A stretch of 64,000 nt of DNA from an uncultured Bacteroidia bacterium (lineage in GTDB: Bacteria > Bacteroidota > Bacteroidia > Bacteroidales > UBA932), in NCBI GenBank assembly GCA_902789395.1, contig CADANY010000004.1, forward strand, positions 1-64,000. Direction: 5' to 3'. The translations under genes were made by a program, and so were the position numbers. Within the stretch, counting starts at the first letter, position 1. Every line of letters begins with the position of its first letter. Shown here one piece after another: positions 26,130-33,752 of the stretch. The notes beneath the pieces are model-generated. The model saw only the letters and a list, made by a program, of their open reading frames with translations. It was not told the origin of the DNA and did not search any database.

Positions 26130-26585
26130 ATGGAACGTAAGGAAGAAGGGCTGCAGGCACTGGGCTCCCAGTCCGAATACAGGAAAGATTATGCCCCCGA
26201 GGTGCTCGAATCTTTTGAGAACAAGCATCCGGATAACGATTATTGGGTCCGTTTCAACTGCCCGGAGTTCACGACGCTCTGCCCGATTACAGGGCAGCCT
26301 GATTTCGCTGAGATCCGGATCAGTTACGTGCCGGACCGCCGGATGGTCGAGTCAAAAAGCTTGAAACTGTATCTTTTCAGTTTCAGAAACCACGGCGGCT
26401 TCCATGAGGACTGTGTCAACATGATCATGAAAGACCTGATCGCCCTGATGGATCCTAAATATATCGAGGTGACCGGTTTCTTTACGCCGCGGGGAGGTAT
26501 CTCTATTTTCCCTTACGCGAATTACGGCCGTCCCGGAACGAAATGGGAAAAACTGGCGGAACAGCGTTTCGCCGCCCATGAATAA
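26130..26585 (+). CDS. queF: NADPH-dependent 7-cyano-7-deazaguanine reductase
   Basis: 151-residue QueF of the short (YkvM-like) type, reducing preQ0 to preQ1 in queuosine synthesis. The catalytic Cys is C51 in [13 protein letters not shown], with the acid D58 seven residues on. The NADPH-binding motif ESKSLKLY and the substrate-binding segment [13 protein letters not shown] are intact. It is translated with prfA from one message. queA at 8.6-9.7 kb uses its product after insertion into tRNA. Confidence 0.95.
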   Translation: MERKEEGLQALGSQSEYRKDYAPEVLESFENKHPDNDYWVRFNCPEFTTLCPITGQPDFAEIRISYVPDRRMVESKSLKLYLFSFRNHGGFHEDCVNMIMKDLIALMDPKYIEVTGFFTPRGGISIFPYANYGRPGTKWEKLAEQRFAAHE

Positions 26586-26620
26586 AAAACAACCGCAGGT
26601 TATTCCTGCGGTTGTTTTTT
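26584..26620. terminator. Bidirectional intrinsic terminator between queF and fabZ
   Basis: 16-base perfect stem (AAAAAACAACCGCAGG at 26584-26599, complement at 26605-26620) around a 5-base loop, with T-runs on both strands. It serves the two converging genes and contains the fabZ stop codon within its loop and arm. Confidence 0.9.
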
Positions 26621-27031
26621 GGGAACCAGTGCGAAGGTCAGTTTCCCCTTGCAGCACATTTTTCCGCCGACCTCCAGTTTGGCTTCAGCGAAATAAAGAC
26701 CGGCTTTTTTATCCGTGATGCGGGCTGTGATTTCGCAGAGATCGCCAGGCCTGACGATATTCTTGAACTTCACATCTTCGATTGCCCTGTACAGGGTATC
26801 GTTTCCAGGAATGTCATCGAGCATGAGCATGGTGCAGCTCTGCGCCATGATTTCGCACAGGATGACACCGGGAACAACCGGGTTCCCCGGGAAATGGCCC
26901 TGGGTAAAGAATTCGTTATCACGGATGCGATACTTTCCGTGTGCAACGCCGGCCTCGTCAAGGTATACTTCGTCGACGAGGAGCATCGGCGGACGGTGGG
27001 GAATGTGTTTTTGAATTTCTTCGCGGTCCAT
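26600..27031 (-). CDS. fabZ: 3-hydroxyacyl-ACP dehydratase (FabZ-like)
   Basis: 143-residue hot-dog-fold dehydratase that removes water from 3-hydroxyacyl-ACP in fatty acid elongation. The active-site His is H46 in GHFPGNPVVPGV and the catalytic Glu is E60 in LCEIMAQ. The N-terminus IPHRPPMLLVD is typical. It is a stand-alone protein, 28 bases after fabF. Bacteroidota commonly also have a LpxC-FabZ fusion elsewhere, so this may be an additional or specialised copy. Confidence 0.88.
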   Translation of the reverse strand: MDREEIQKHIPHRPPMLLVDEVYLDEAGVAHGKYRIRDNEFFTQGHFPGNPVVPGVILCEIMAQSCTMLMLDDIPGNDTLYRAIEDVKFKNIVRPGDLCEITARITDKKAGLYFAEAKLEVGGKMCCKGKLTFALVPKKQPQE

Positions 27032-27059
27032 TTGGAGAAGGTTTTAGTTACAGTTCATT

Positions 27060-28319
27060 CTATTCTTCGTAGCGCCGGAAGGCGAGGCAGGCATCGTGTC
27101 CGCCGAAACCGAGGGAATCGGAAATACCAAGGGTGATATCGCTCCGGACTGCGTTGTTGGGCGTATAGTCGAGGTCGCATTCCGGATCGGGCGTATCGAG
27201 ATTGATCGTCGGCGGAATGATTCGGTCGCGGAGGGCGAGGATGGTCGCGATCGCTTCGGCCGCGCCGGCCGCTCCGAACATGTGACCCGTCATGGATTTG
27301 ATTGAACTGATGTGGGCCTTGTAAGCGTAATCACCGAGGGCGACCTTGTAGGCGATGGTCTCAGCGATGTCGTTGAGGTGCGTTCCGGTGCCGTGGGCGT
27401 TGATATAGAGGTTGTCTTTCTCCTTGTCGAACCCGGCTTCTTCGAGGGCGAGGGTGATGGCTTTCGCCTGGGTGCTTCCGTCCGGACGGGGGGCCGTTGC
27501 ATGATAGGCGTCGCAGGTATTTCCATAACCGACGATTTCACCATAGATCTTTGCTCCGCGGGCCTTGGCGTGCTCCAGTTCCTCAAGAATGATGATGGCG
27601 GCTCCGTCGCCCATGACAAATCCCTGCCGGTTCAGGTTGAAGGGGAGGGAGGCATATTTCGGATTCTCTGCGCGGGAAAGGGCCTTCGCATTGGCGAATC
27701 CGGCAATGCCGATCGGAATGGTCGCATGCTCGCTTCCGCCGGCGATGATCGCATCGGCATACCCGTGCCGGATCGCACGGAAGGCCTCTCCGATACAATG
27801 GGAAGAAGTTGCGCATGCCGTCACGATATCAAGGCAGGGGCCTTCTGCATGATGCTTGATGGCAATATGTCCTGCTGCGATATTGGAAATCATGGTCGGG
27901 ATAAAAAGCGGGGAAATCCATTTTCCGGAGGGATCCTCGATCATCTTGGCTGTTTCACGGAACTGAACCTCGAAACCGCCGATCCCGGATCCGACGTAGA
28001 CGCCGAGCCGGAACGGATCGATATTCGCCTCTTCGCCTTCCGAGCAGAGTCCGGAATCATTCATGGCCTGGTATGCGGCCGCCATGCCGAACTGGGTGAA
28101 CTTATCCTGCTTGCGGATGAAACTCTTGTCCATCCCGAAGTCTTCTGCGTTGAAATTCTTAACGTTTCCGGCAATCTTGACCGGGAGGTCATTCCCGAAG
28201 AAGTCTTCGACGAAATCGATACCGCAGTATCCGTCCAGCAAGTTTCTCCAGAACGTCGGGACGTCATTACCCACCGAGGAAACGACGCCCATGCCGGTTA
28301 TAACAACTCTTTTAGTCAT
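27060..28319 (-). CDS. fabF: 3-oxoacyl-ACP synthase II (KAS II)
   Basis: 419-residue thiolase-fold condensing enzyme that extends acyl-ACP with malonyl-ACP. The catalytic Cys is C169 in VTACATSSHCIGEAF. The two active-site His lie in NAHGTGTHLND and KSMTGHMFGAAGA. Length is standard. It has its own promoter in the 40 bases separating it from fabH and is followed closely by fabZ. Confidence 0.95.
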   Translation of the reverse strand: MTKRVVITGMGVVSSVGNDVPTFWRNLLDGYCGIDFVEDFFGNDLPVKIAGNVKNFNAEDFGMDKSFIRKQDKFTQFGMAAAYQAMNDSGLCSEGEEANIDPFRLGVYVGSGIGGFEVQFRETAKMIEDPSGKWISPLFIPTMISNIAAGHIAIKHHAEGPCLDIVTACATSSHCIGEAFRAIRHGYADAIIAGGSEHATIPIGIAGFANAKALSRAENPKYASLPFNLNRQGFVMGDGAAIIILEELEHAKARGAKIYGEIVGYGNTCDAYHATAPRPDGSTQAKAITLALEEAGFDKEKDNLYINAHGTGTHLNDIAETIAYKVALGDYAYKAHISSIKSMTGHMFGAAGAAEAIATILALRDRIIPPTINLDTPDPECDLDYTPNNAVRSDITLGISDSLGFGGHDACLAFRRYEE

Positions 28320-28339
28320 GTTTATCTATTTACAAAGCG

Positions 28340-28347
28340 CAAATATA
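28340..28347 (-). promoter_or_regulatory. Promoter -7 element of fabF-fabZ
   Basis: TATATTTG on the minus strand, exact match to TAnnTTTG, 20 bases before fabF. Confidence 0.65.
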
Positions 28348-28359
28348 CAAAAATTATTC

Positions 28360-29307
28360 CTACCATTCAAGATATGCAACGGCGGAGAGCAGGCCGGCTC
28401 CGAAGGCGCTGAAAACAATCTTGTCGCCAGGCTTAAACATTCCCTTCCTGTTGCACTCATCCAGCAGGATCGGGCAGGAAGCGGAAGAAGAATTGCCGTG
28501 GTCATAGATGTTTGAAGGGAACTTTTCGGCCGGAGCGCCGAGCCCGCGGCGGATTCCATCGATGATCCGCATATTGGCCTGGTGGATCATAAAATAGTCT
28601 ATCCCGTCAATCGGGGTCCCGGTCTTGCTGAGAATCTCTTCGATGTCGCGGATCGAGGTCGTAACCGCAAATTTGAAGACCTCGCGTCCGTCCATATGGA
28701 GCGGCTGTTCCGTCTCGTGTTTGGTTATGAAAGGAGTCGGGAGGAGCGTGCGGGTCTGGTATAGATGTTCGATGGACGGCTGGGCGTTCAGTTTGATGGC
28801 CTTGAGGTTGTCGCCTTTGGTGAATACGGCGGCTCCGGCGCCGTCACCGAAGAGGACGCATGTGCTCCGGTCGGTCCACGACGTCATGCGGGTCGGTTCT
28901 TCCGCGCAGACGATCAGGACATTGTTGACTTTTCCGGCCAGGAAGTAGTTCTCGGCGATGTCCATGGCGTAGATGAACCCCGGGCAGGCACAATTGATGT
29001 CCATGGCGGGGCATTCCAGGCCGAGGGCCGCTGCGATGATGCAGCTGAGTCCCGGTGTCATATACTCATTGACAACGTTTGAGCAGAGGATCAGGTCGAT
29101 GTCTTTGGGGGTAAGCCCGGCATCGGATAGGGCTTTGCGTGCGGCTTCCTCCGCGAGGTCTTCCAGCCTCTCGTCGGAGATGACATGGCGGGAACGGATG
29201 CCGGTGCGGGGCAGGATCCATTCGTCTGATGTGTCCAGGAATTGGGCGAGGTCATCGTTCGTTACGATTTTTTTCGGAAGGGCGCTGCCGGTACCAATGA
29301 TTTTCAT
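28360..29307 (-). CDS. fabH: 3-oxoacyl-ACP synthase III (KAS III)
   Basis: 315-residue condensing enzyme that starts fatty acid chains from acyl-CoA and malonyl-ACP. The catalytic Cys is C108 in DINCACPGF, followed by His in MIHQANMRI and Asn in YDHGNSSSAS, the complete Cys-His-Asn triad. It lies upstream of fabF and fabZ on the same strand, giving three successive steps of fatty acid synthesis. No acyl carrier protein gene is in the cluster. Confidence 0.93.
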   Translation of the reverse strand: MKIIGTGSALPKKIVTNDDLAQFLDTSDEWILPRTGIRSRHVISDERLEDLAEEAARKALSDAGLTPKDIDLILCSNVVNEYMTPGLSCIIAAALGLECPAMDINCACPGFIYAMDIAENYFLAGKVNNVLIVCAEEPTRMTSWTDRSTCVLFGDGAGAAVFTKGDNLKAIKLNAQPSIEHLYQTRTLLPTPFITKHETEQPLHMDGREVFKFAVTTSIRDIEEILSKTGTPIDGIDYFMIHQANMRIIDGIRRGLGAPAEKFPSNIYDHGNSSSASCPILLDECNRKGMFKPGDKIVFSAFGAGLLSAVAYLEW

Positions 29308-29342
29308 ATGTATTAAAAATGATTGATTGTCTGATTTTGGTG

Positions 29343-29350
29343 CAAATTTA
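29343..29350 (-). promoter_or_regulatory. Promoter -7 element of fabH
   Basis: TAAATTTG on the minus strand, exact match to TAnnTTTG, 35 bases before fabH. Confidence 0.65.
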
Positions 29351-29472
29351 TCCTGATTTTTCTGGATTGGGAAATTTTTGTGGCGAATCTCTGAACGGTG
29401 TCCGAATTCGGCTCGAATTGGGGCGATTTGTCTTTATTTGGGGTGAAAATTGGCCGGAATCCGAAAAATTAT

Positions 29473-29480
29473 TACTTTTG
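29473..29480 (+). promoter_or_regulatory. Promoter -7 element of the LytTR regulator gene
   Basis: TACTTTTG, exact match to TAnnTTTG. ATG codons follow at 29482 and 29485, so the transcript would be leaderless unless the ATG at 29500 is used. Confidence 0.55.
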
Positions 29481-29484
29481 TATG

Positions 29485-30384
29485 ATGACTGCATGGATCA
29501 TGGAGGAGAAGAAAAAGAAATACGTCCCTGAATTTCTCAGGGCCCGGTTCGAGATCCTCGGTACGGTGACATTCGCCGCACTCTTTTCCGTTGTCGTCCT
29601 TCTTGTCAGCATTCCGTTCACGAACAACGCCTGGTTCCGTCTCGGCAACAGCGTGTTCTTCGGTTTTACGATTCTATTCGTATCCCTGAGCCTGTTGCTC
29701 CTCATCCTGAGCCGGTATATCATGTACCGGACCCGGAACAGTTTCCAGATGACCTGGGGAGAGTATGTCGGCTGGTGTCTCGGGGAATTATTCCTGATCA
29801 GTATCCTCTACACGGTTTTTACCGTCACAATCGCCCGGCCTGAAGACAAGACCGCCGTAGGAATCTTTATCAACAGTTTCGAGTACGTACTTGTCTGTCT
29901 CGGTTTTCCGTATATCATTGCCGCGATGTTCTTTACGATTGTCCATCAGGAGAAGACAATCCGGCTGATCAATATGAAAGAAGACCTGCCGGATGATGTG
30001 GAAGCGCAGAAAGGGAACCGCCTGGAGAAAATCACGCTGTTCGACAACAGTGGCGTCCTTAAGCTTTCCGTCAGCAGTTCTCAACTCTATTATATCGAAT
30101 CCGACGACAATTATATCAAGGTCTGGTATCTAGACGGGAAGGGCAACCTGAAGACCTATATGCTCCGTTGCCGGTTGAAGACGGTTGAGGAAAGTTTTGC
30201 AGGGACCGATCTCGTCCGGTGCCACCGGAAATTTATCGTCAATATGGCAAAGGTCAAGGTCCTCCGGAAAGAGAAGGACGGCTATGAGCTTGAATTGGAC
30301 GATGACCGGATCGAGCCGATTCCTGTCACAAAAACCTATACCGAAAGCGTCCTTTCGGTTTTTTCGGAAGGGAAGACGGCGTAG
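29485..30384 (+). CDS. Membrane-bound LytTR-family transcriptional regulator
   Basis: About 299 residues. Four hydrophobic helices occupy roughly residues 24-45, 54-75, 92-115 and 130-152. A C-terminal LytTR DNA-binding domain follows (about 175-292), with the strand ITLFDNSGVLKLSVSSSQLYYIESDDNYI and the core RCRLKTVEE, FVRCHRKFIVN-like and VPVTKTY-like segments. It is a one-component regulator tethered to the membrane, with no receiver domain. The frame is open further upstream to 29398, but that part precedes the promoter; 29482, 29485 and 29500 are all possible starts. A terminator-like hairpin lies inside the last codons. Confidence 0.8.
   Translation: MTAWIMEEKKKKYVPEFLRARFEILGTVTFAALFSVVVLLVSIPFTNNAWFRLGNSVFFGFTILFVSLSLLLLILSRYIMYRTRNSFQMTWGEYVGWCLGELFLISILYTVFTVTIARPEDKTAVGIFINSFEYVLVCLGFPYIIAAMFFTIVHQEKTIRLINMKEDLPDDVEAQKGNRLEKITLFDNSGVLKLSVSSSQLYYIESDDNYIKVWYLDGKGNLKTYMLRCRLKTVEESFAGTDLVRCHRKFIVNMAKVKVLRKEKDGYELELDDDRIEPIPVTKTYTESVLSVFSEGKTA
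30341..30364 (+). terminator. Terminator-like hairpin inside the LytTR gene end
   Basis: 7-base perfect stem CCGAAAG/CTTTCGG around CGTC, followed by six T (30359-30364). It looks like an intrinsic terminator but ends 17 bases before the stop codon at 30382-30384. Confidence 0.55.
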
Positions 30385-30392
30385 TCCCGTTT

Positions 30393-30833
30393 TTATTTCT
30401 TCCCTCTTTTTCTGCGGGATTCCCGGATTCTGTAGGCGCTCTCAACCATCAGCTGGTCCTGATAGCATCCGCGGGCTGCCAGCATGTTCAGGATCGTAAC
30501 GGCGATGGGAAAAACGGCGGTCCACCGGAAGACGATCCCATCCGGAGCCTGGAAATAGAGGACGACCAGCCAGATCTGCATTCCAAGGGCAACCATGGCC
30601 GATAGGACGGAGAGACGCATTTGGAGAATGCGGACCTTGAATGTGACCAGTGCAAGCAGGACGATCGCTGCGAGAATGCCGAGCAGAATGGCGAAATAGG
30701 GCTTTTGCAGTTGGAGATAAGATACTTCCTGCAAGCCGTCGGCTCCGTTATATGTAAAGGCCGTGCTAAAGAAAAGTACGGCGACGAGGACCGTCGAGAT
30801 GGCGAGGTATAAAGTCTGGATTCTTTGCCACAT
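30393..30833 (-). CDS. DUF4293-type small membrane protein
   Basis: 146-residue protein with four membrane helices (about 8-26, 45-65, 74-95, 102-121) and a very basic C-terminal tail (RIRESRRKRGKK). The start MWQRIQTLYL is the pattern of the Bacteroidota-specific DUF4293 family, whose function is unknown. It is convergent with the LytTR gene (8 bases between stops) and has its own promoter. Confidence 0.8.
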   Translation of the reverse strand: MWQRIQTLYLAISTVLVAVLFFSTAFTYNGADGLQEVSYLQLQKPYFAILLGILAAIVLLALVTFKVRILQMRLSVLSAMVALGMQIWLVVLYFQAPDGIVFRWTAVFPIAVTILNMLAARGCYQDQLMVESAYRIRESRRKRGKK

Positions 30834-30850
30834 AAGTATTAATTTTTATG

Positions 30851-30858
30851 CAAAAATA
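30851..30858 (-). promoter_or_regulatory. Promoter -7 element of the DUF4293 gene
   Basis: TATTTTTG on the minus strand, exact match to TAnnTTTG, 17 bases before the start; back to back with the next promoter. Confidence 0.6.
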
Positions 30859-30879
30859 GGAAAAATACTTACAAAATCC

Positions 30880-30887
30880 TATATTTG
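30880..30887 (+). promoter_or_regulatory. Promoter -7 element of the nucleoside phosphorylase gene
   Basis: TATATTTG, exact match to TAnnTTTG, 36 bases before the ATG at 30924. Confidence 0.7.
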
Positions 30888-30923
30888 CTTTTTGACTTTG
30901 TTATTAATAAAAATTTTCGTTTC

Positions 30924-31799
30924 ATGAGAATACCAGAATCAGAATTGATCATAAACTCGGACGGATCCGTTTTCCATCTTCATGTCAGGCCGGAGGAACT
31001 GGCCGACAATGTCATCCTTGTCGGGGATCCGGGGCGTGTGGACATGGTCTCCTATTATTTGGATGACATTGAGTTCCGTCATGCATCCCGAGAGTTTGTC
31101 TCCGTTACCGGGCGCCGCAACGGGAAACGCATCACCGTCATCTCCCACGGTATCGGTCCTGACAATATCGATATCGTCATGACTGAACTCGACGCGCTGG
31201 CGAATGTCAACTTTGAAACCCGCGAGGTCAATAAGGTTCACAAGTCCCTGAATATCATCCGGATCGGTACTTCCGGAGCCCTTCATGCAGATATTCCGCT
31301 CGGTTCTTTTATCCTCTCCCAGGTCTCAATCGGTTTTGACGGGGTCCTGAATTGGTATGAAGGACGCGATTCCGTCTCCATGCTGGATGTCGAGCGTGAT
31401 TTCAAAAAACATATGGGATGGAGCGAGGCCCTTCCTTCTCCGTATTTCGTCAAGGCCAGCCCGAAGATTATCGGTCTCCTGGAAGATTGCACGGTGAAGG
31501 GTGCAACGATTTCCGCTCCGGGTTTCTACGGGCCCCAGGGACGGATCGTCCGGCTCGGGCTTGCCATGCCGGATATGCTTGAGAAGATCGAGAGTTTCCG
31601 TTTCGGGGAGGATTGCCGGATTACGAATTTCGAGATGGAGGGCGCCCCTCTTGCCGGTTTCGCTGCCTTGCTCGGTCATAATGCCGGTACGGTATGCTGT
31701 GCGATCGCAAACCGGTACCTGCAGAACTCAAATCCAGACTATAAACCTCAGGTCCAGCAACTAATAGAACTTGTCGTAGAAAGAATGTCCAGACTCTGA
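30924..31799 (+). CDS. Nucleoside phosphorylase (uridine phosphorylase-like)
   Basis: 291-residue enzyme of the PNP/UDP family, which cleaves nucleosides with phosphate to ribose 1-phosphate and base. The phosphate-binding loop VGDPGRV is at 33-39. SHGIGPDN (74-81), IRIGTSGAL and the ribose-binding FEMEGAPLAGF are present. Which base is preferred is uncertain. The start at 30924 was chosen because the frame's upstream ATG at 30885 lies inside the promoter. It is followed after 14 bases by a secreted esterase gene. Confidence 0.87.
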   Translation: MRIPESELIINSDGSVFHLHVRPEELADNVILVGDPGRVDMVSYYLDDIEFRHASREFVSVTGRRNGKRITVISHGIGPDNIDIVMTELDALANVNFETREVNKVHKSLNIIRIGTSGALHADIPLGSFILSQVSIGFDGVLNWYEGRDSVSMLDVERDFKKHMGWSEALPSPYFVKASPKIIGLLEDCTVKGATISAPGFYGPQGRIVRLGLAMPDMLEKIESFRFGEDCRITNFEMEGAPLAGFAALLGHNAGTVCCAIANRYLQNSNPDYKPQVQQLIELVVERMSRL

Positions 31800-31813
31800 T
31801 AACCAAATAAAAT

Positions 31814-32761
31814 ATGAACAAAAAATTCTTCATCGCCGCCCTTGCGGCCTTCCTTTTTGCGGCCTCCGGCCTCTCCGCTCAAAACCTGGCCGGTACGTAC
31901 ATGTATGCACAGCGTGATACCTGTGACCTCTTTTTTGATGTCTATGACCCGGCCCCGGGTGCCGAGACGACCTTCGAAGGCGTTCAGAAACCGACCCTAC
32001 TCTTCGTTTACGGCGGCGGATTCGTCGGCGGTTTCCGCTCCAACGAACGCTATTTCCCCTGGTTCAAGATTCTCAATGAGAACGGGTACAAGATTATCAC
32101 GATCGATTACCGTCTCGGACTGAAGGGCATTCCGATGAATTTCGGCCCGATCGGTCAGATCCAGACGGCCAAGAATACGATCAAAGCTGAGTATATGGGT
32201 GTTGAAGATCTCTTCTCCGCCGTCAATTATATCATCGCCAATGCGGCGACGCTCGGGGTAGATCCCGCGAATATCGTCCTTGTCGGCAATTCTTCGGGTG
32301 CAATTATCTCCCTTGCCGCCGAGCAGGCAATCTGCAACGGGATGGAAATCGCATCGGTCCTTCCGGAAGGGTTTAATTTCAAGGGACTCATTTCTTTTGC
32401 CGGCGCCATCGTCGGTGATCAGGGAACGCCTTCCTATAAAAAAGCTCCCTGTCCGACCCTCTTTTTCCATGGAACGGCCGACGGTACCGTCCAGTATAAG
32501 AAGACCCAGGTTCTGAAGCTGGGTATGTGGGGAACGGATGTCCTTGACGATATCTACAGGAAGAACGGCTATCAGTTCTGCGTCTACCGTTTCCACGAGC
32601 ATGCGCATGACATTGCAGATAACTATGCCGCCCTCTGGCCTTTCCAGATGTATTTCCTCGAGCAGAATATCATGCTCGGAAAGAATGTCTATATCGACGC
32701 CTATATCGACGATCCCAATATCCCCAAGTGGGAAGCTGCTACGCTTGACAGTCTTTATTGA
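31814..32761 (+). CDS. Secreted alpha/beta-hydrolase (carboxylesterase-like)
   Basis: 315-residue protein with a signal peptide (1-22, ending LSAQ) and an alpha/beta-hydrolase fold. The nucleophile elbow is GNSSG (158-162, likely S160). The acid is probably the Asp in HGTADGTVQ and the His lies in FHEHAHDIADN. The oxyanion-hole motif reads YGGGF (66-70), with Tyr where HGGGF is more usual. It resembles the BD-FAE/feruloyl-esterase-like group, acting on ester bonds in the periplasm. It ends at a cluster of hairpins. Confidence 0.82.
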   Translation: MNKKFFIAALAAFLFAASGLSAQNLAGTYMYAQRDTCDLFFDVYDPAPGAETTFEGVQKPTLLFVYGGGFVGGFRSNERYFPWFKILNENGYKIITIDYRLGLKGIPMNFGPIGQIQTAKNTIKAEYMGVEDLFSAVNYIIANAATLGVDPANIVLVGNSSGAIISLAAEQAICNGMEIASVLPEGFNFKGLISFAGAIVGDQGTPSYKKAPCPTLFFHGTADGTVQYKKTQVLKLGMWGTDVLDDIYRKNGYQFCVYRFHEHAHDIADNYAALWPFQMYFLEQNIMLGKNVYIDAYIDDPNIPKWEAATLDSLY

Positions 32762-32762
32762 C

Positions 32763-32858
32763 GGGGGAATAGGATTCCCCCGAACCCCCTGCGGCCATAA
32801 CCCCCTTCCCGACTTTCGTGCCGAAAGTCCCGGGGTCGGCCGGTCGGCTGATGCCGAC
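32763..32858. repeat. Cluster of perfect short hairpins
   Basis: Three perfect inverted repeats with tiny loops occur in under 100 bases: GGGGGAAT/ATTCCCCC (32763-32781, loop AGG), GACTTTCG/CGAAAGTC (32811-32829, loop TGC) and GTCGGC/GCCGAC (32843-32858, loop TGAT). Between the first two lies a direct repeat AACCCCCT (32783-32790 and 32799-32806). No U-tract follows. It lies between the convergent esterase and HAD genes and probably stabilises or ends both messages. Confidence 0.65.
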
Positions 32859-32873
32859 TGTGAATGAACGGGA

Positions 32874-33527
32874 TCAGTGGAGGAGAATCGGTAGAAGGGC
32901 CGAGGGGGAATCTGCCATGACATCGGGAGAGAAGGACGACAGTTCTTCCCGGCTCCGGAATCCCCACGTTACCCCGACGGTCATTACCCCGGCATTTTTT
33001 CCCGTCATCATATCTACATCGGAGTCGCCTGCATAGGCGACTTCTTTTTTATCGGTGATCCCGGTCATTTCCATCGCCTTGAAGACGATGTCCGGATCCG
33101 GTTTGATCGGGAACCCTTCCTGCTGGCCGAGGATAACGGAGAAGCTGTCTTTGAAGAAGTACCGGATGAGGCGCTCCGCCCCTTTCTGGTATTTATTCGA
33201 TGCGACGGCGAGCCGGACTCCGGCTTCATGCAGCGCACGGATCAGCTCCGGTATTCCCTCGTAAGGTCGGGAATAATCATGGATGTGTCCTTCATAGTAA
33301 GACAGGAATTGCTCCCGCATCTTGGCGATGTTCGCCGGCGAATCTTCTCCACGGGGAACCGCTCCCCTGAAAAGGTTCGTGATCCCCCGGCCGACGAGAA
33401 GATTGTATTCATTCAGCGCCCGTTCCGGGAATCCGCAGCCGGCAAGCGCATGGTTGGTAGCGGCGGCCAGATCTTCCAGGGTATTGATCAACGTCCCGTC
33501 CAGGTCAAAAATCACAAGTTTTTTCAT
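32874..33527 (-). CDS. HAD-superfamily phosphatase (phosphoglycolate phosphatase-like)
   Basis: 217-residue HAD hydrolase. Motif I is FDLDGTLIN (nucleophile D8, acid D10), motif II lies in AVASNK, motif III is the Lys in IKPDPDI and motif IV is GDSDVDMM. The cap is the helical type inserted after motif I, as in Gph/PGP and pyrophosphatase PpaX. The substrate is not certain. The start at 33527 (MKKLVIFDLDGT) is preferred; the frame is open to 33605, but that part overlaps promoter sequences. Confidence 0.87.
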   Translation of the reverse strand: MKKLVIFDLDGTLINTLEDLAAATNHALAGCGFPERALNEYNLLVGRGITNLFRGAVPRGEDSPANIAKMREQFLSYYEGHIHDYSRPYEGIPELIRALHEAGVRLAVASNKYQKGAERLIRYFFKDSFSVILGQQEGFPIKPDPDIVFKAMEMTGITDKKEVAYAGDSDVDMMTGKNAGVMTVGVTWGFRSREELSSFSPDVMADSPSALLPILLH

Positions 33528-33578
33528 TTTTTTTTGAAAAAATTTTTCATTGTGCAGTACTTTGGCACAAGCTCGTCT

Positions 33579-33586
33579 TATCTTTG
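33579..33586 (+). promoter_or_regulatory. Promoter -7 element of the small ORF
   Basis: TATCTTTG, exact match to TAnnTTTG, 37 bases before the ATG of the 42-codon ORF at 33624. Confidence 0.6.
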
Positions 33587-33602
33587 CATCGTGAAACAAA
33601 AA

Positions 33603-33610
33603 CAAAGTTA
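33603..33610 (-). promoter_or_regulatory. Promoter -7 element of the HAD gene
   Basis: TAACTTTG on the minus strand, exact match to TAnnTTTG, 75 bases before the HAD start. It faces the plus-strand promoter at 33579-33586, so each transcript runs through the other's promoter. Confidence 0.55.
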
Positions 33611-33623
33611 AAAGACAAATGCC

Positions 33624-33752
33624 ATGAGAAACACAGAATACAACATCAGCGCCCTTTCTTCTTTCCTCTCCGCCGACGCTTCGCTCCAGGCTCTCAAGGA
33701 CATGATTGAGGATTTCGAACTTGAGATCGAATCGGTCAGCAGTTCGTGTTAG
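33624..33752 (+). CDS. Small acidic peptide of 42 residues, unknown
   Basis: Short ORF with its own exact -7 promoter 37 bases upstream. It starts MRNTEYNISALSSF, continues with a probably helical acidic stretch (eight Asp/Glu against one Arg and one Lys overall), and ends SVSSSC with Cys as the last residue. There is no signal peptide, membrane helix or double-Gly site. Its TAG overlaps the convergent Clp ATPase stop in the sequence TTAG, the same tight arrangement seen between two secure genes at 17765-17768. Codons match the rest of the window. The Ser/Cys tail recalls ribosomal peptide precursors, but no modification enzyme is nearby. It could also be a chance ORF. Confidence 0.5.
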   Translation: MRNTEYNISALSSFLSADASLQALKDMIEDFELEIESVSSSC

